Origin: Gemmatimonadota bacterium
GTDB lineage: Bacteria > ARS69
Length of the DNA stretch: 7,432 bases
Assembly (NCBI GenBank): GCA_021604925.1
Contig: BQJX01000126.1
Coordinates: forward strand, 1-7,432
Direction: 5' to 3'
Each line of letters starts with the position of its first letter. Position 1 is the first letter of the stretch. The notes beneath the pieces are model-generated. The model was not told the origin of the DNA. It was given only the letters and a program-made list of their open reading frames with translations, and ran no database searches. Below, piece after piece: positions 7,133 to 7,432 of this stretch. Made by a program: the position numbers and the translations under genes.

Positions 7133-7432
7133 GTTCACTCGCCAAGACGCTGGAGATCCGCACGTCGCCCCACATCGTCAGTGGGCACAGCGTGGACACG
7201 ATCATGTTCAACGTGGTGCTGGCGCTGTTGCCGGTGACCGCGTTCGCGGTCTTCGCGTTCGGGCTGGCCGGCTTCCTCACCCTGGGGGTGGCCCTGGGTT
7301 CGTGCGTAGGGACGGAGTACCTGCTCTGCCGGCTCACCGGCCGCGCCTCGGCGCTGGGCGATTGGTCGGTCACCATCACCGGACTCCTGTACGGACTCAC
7401 GCTTCCCCCGGGACTGCCGCTGTGGATGGTGG
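7129..7432 (+). CDS. rnfD: Electron transport complex subunit RnfD, 3'-truncated
   Basis: RnfD is an integral membrane subunit of Rnf that carries covalently bound FMN and is related to NqrB of the Na+-pumping NADH:quinone reductase. Only the first 101 residues are in the window. They include the N-terminal signature SPHIVSGHSVDTIMFNVVLA (13-32), hydrophobic stretches at about 25-44 and 46-66 that look like membrane helices, and the conserved TGLLYGLTLPPGLPLWM (84-100), which matches the RnfD/NqrB family. The flavinylation threonine motif lies downstream and cannot be checked. ATG 7129 overlaps the rnfC stop by four bases (ATGA), with a weak AAGG (7118-7121) 7 bases upstream. rnfG, rnfE and rnfA would be expected beyond the window if the order is rnfBCDGEA. 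Confidence 0.94.
   Translation, partial: MSSLAKTLEIRTSPHIVSGHSVDTIMFNVVLALLPVTAFAVFAFGLAGFLTLGVALGSCVGTEYLLCRLTGRASALGDWSVTITGLLYGLTLPPGLPLWMV

Overview
The window is a densely packed, one-directional piece of a bacterial operon. All four genes are on the + strand, GC is high (roughly two thirds by eye), and every junction is an overlap or a gap of under 60 bases. It holds the 3' part of rnfB (1-725), a very large pyruvate:ferredoxin oxidoreductase (PFOR, nifJ family; 782-5770, 1662 aa), a complete rnfC (5783-7132) and the 5' end of rnfD (7129-7432, running off the window). There are no RNA genes, mobile elements, CRISPR arrays or clear terminators, and no gene-free stretch longer than about 60 bases.

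The order rnfB, then rnfC, then rnfD resembles the rnfBCDGEA order I associate with Bacteroidota and related phyla. It differs from the rnfABCDGE order of Proteobacteria and the rnfCDGEAB order of acetogenic Firmicutes. Together with high GC, this points to an anaerobic or facultative bacterium of a high-GC lineage, possibly an uncultured phylum near the FCB group. That placement is an inference and is weak.

The main point is that the PFOR gene sits inside the rnf operon, between rnfB and rnfC. PFOR oxidises pyruvate with CoA to acetyl-CoA and CO2 and passes low-potential electrons to ferredoxin. Rnf passes electrons from reduced ferredoxin to NAD+ and pumps Na+ or H+. RnfB carries the Fe-S chain that takes electrons from ferredoxin, RnfC holds the NADH site, and RnfD is a membrane flavin subunit. 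Co-transcription suggests a dedicated pyruvate-to-NADH, ion-pumping route, or its reverse: gradient-driven ferredoxin reduction for pyruvate synthesis.

The PFOR is unusual. It keeps the thiamine diphosphate site, the proximal-cluster cysteines and the two-cluster ferredoxin domain of classic NifJ, but is about 450 residues longer. The extra length comes mainly from a helical insert between the two ferredoxin motifs, a coiled-coil-like insert splitting the proximal-cluster cysteines, and a C-terminal extension. The extension ends in a flexible Ala/Pro/Gly linker and an extra single-cluster ferredoxin module. RnfB ends in a similar single-cluster module, with the usual fourth Cys of its last motif replaced by Ala and a distal Cys-Pro added. 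This raises the possibility that PFOR carries a tethered ferredoxin that docks directly on RnfB.
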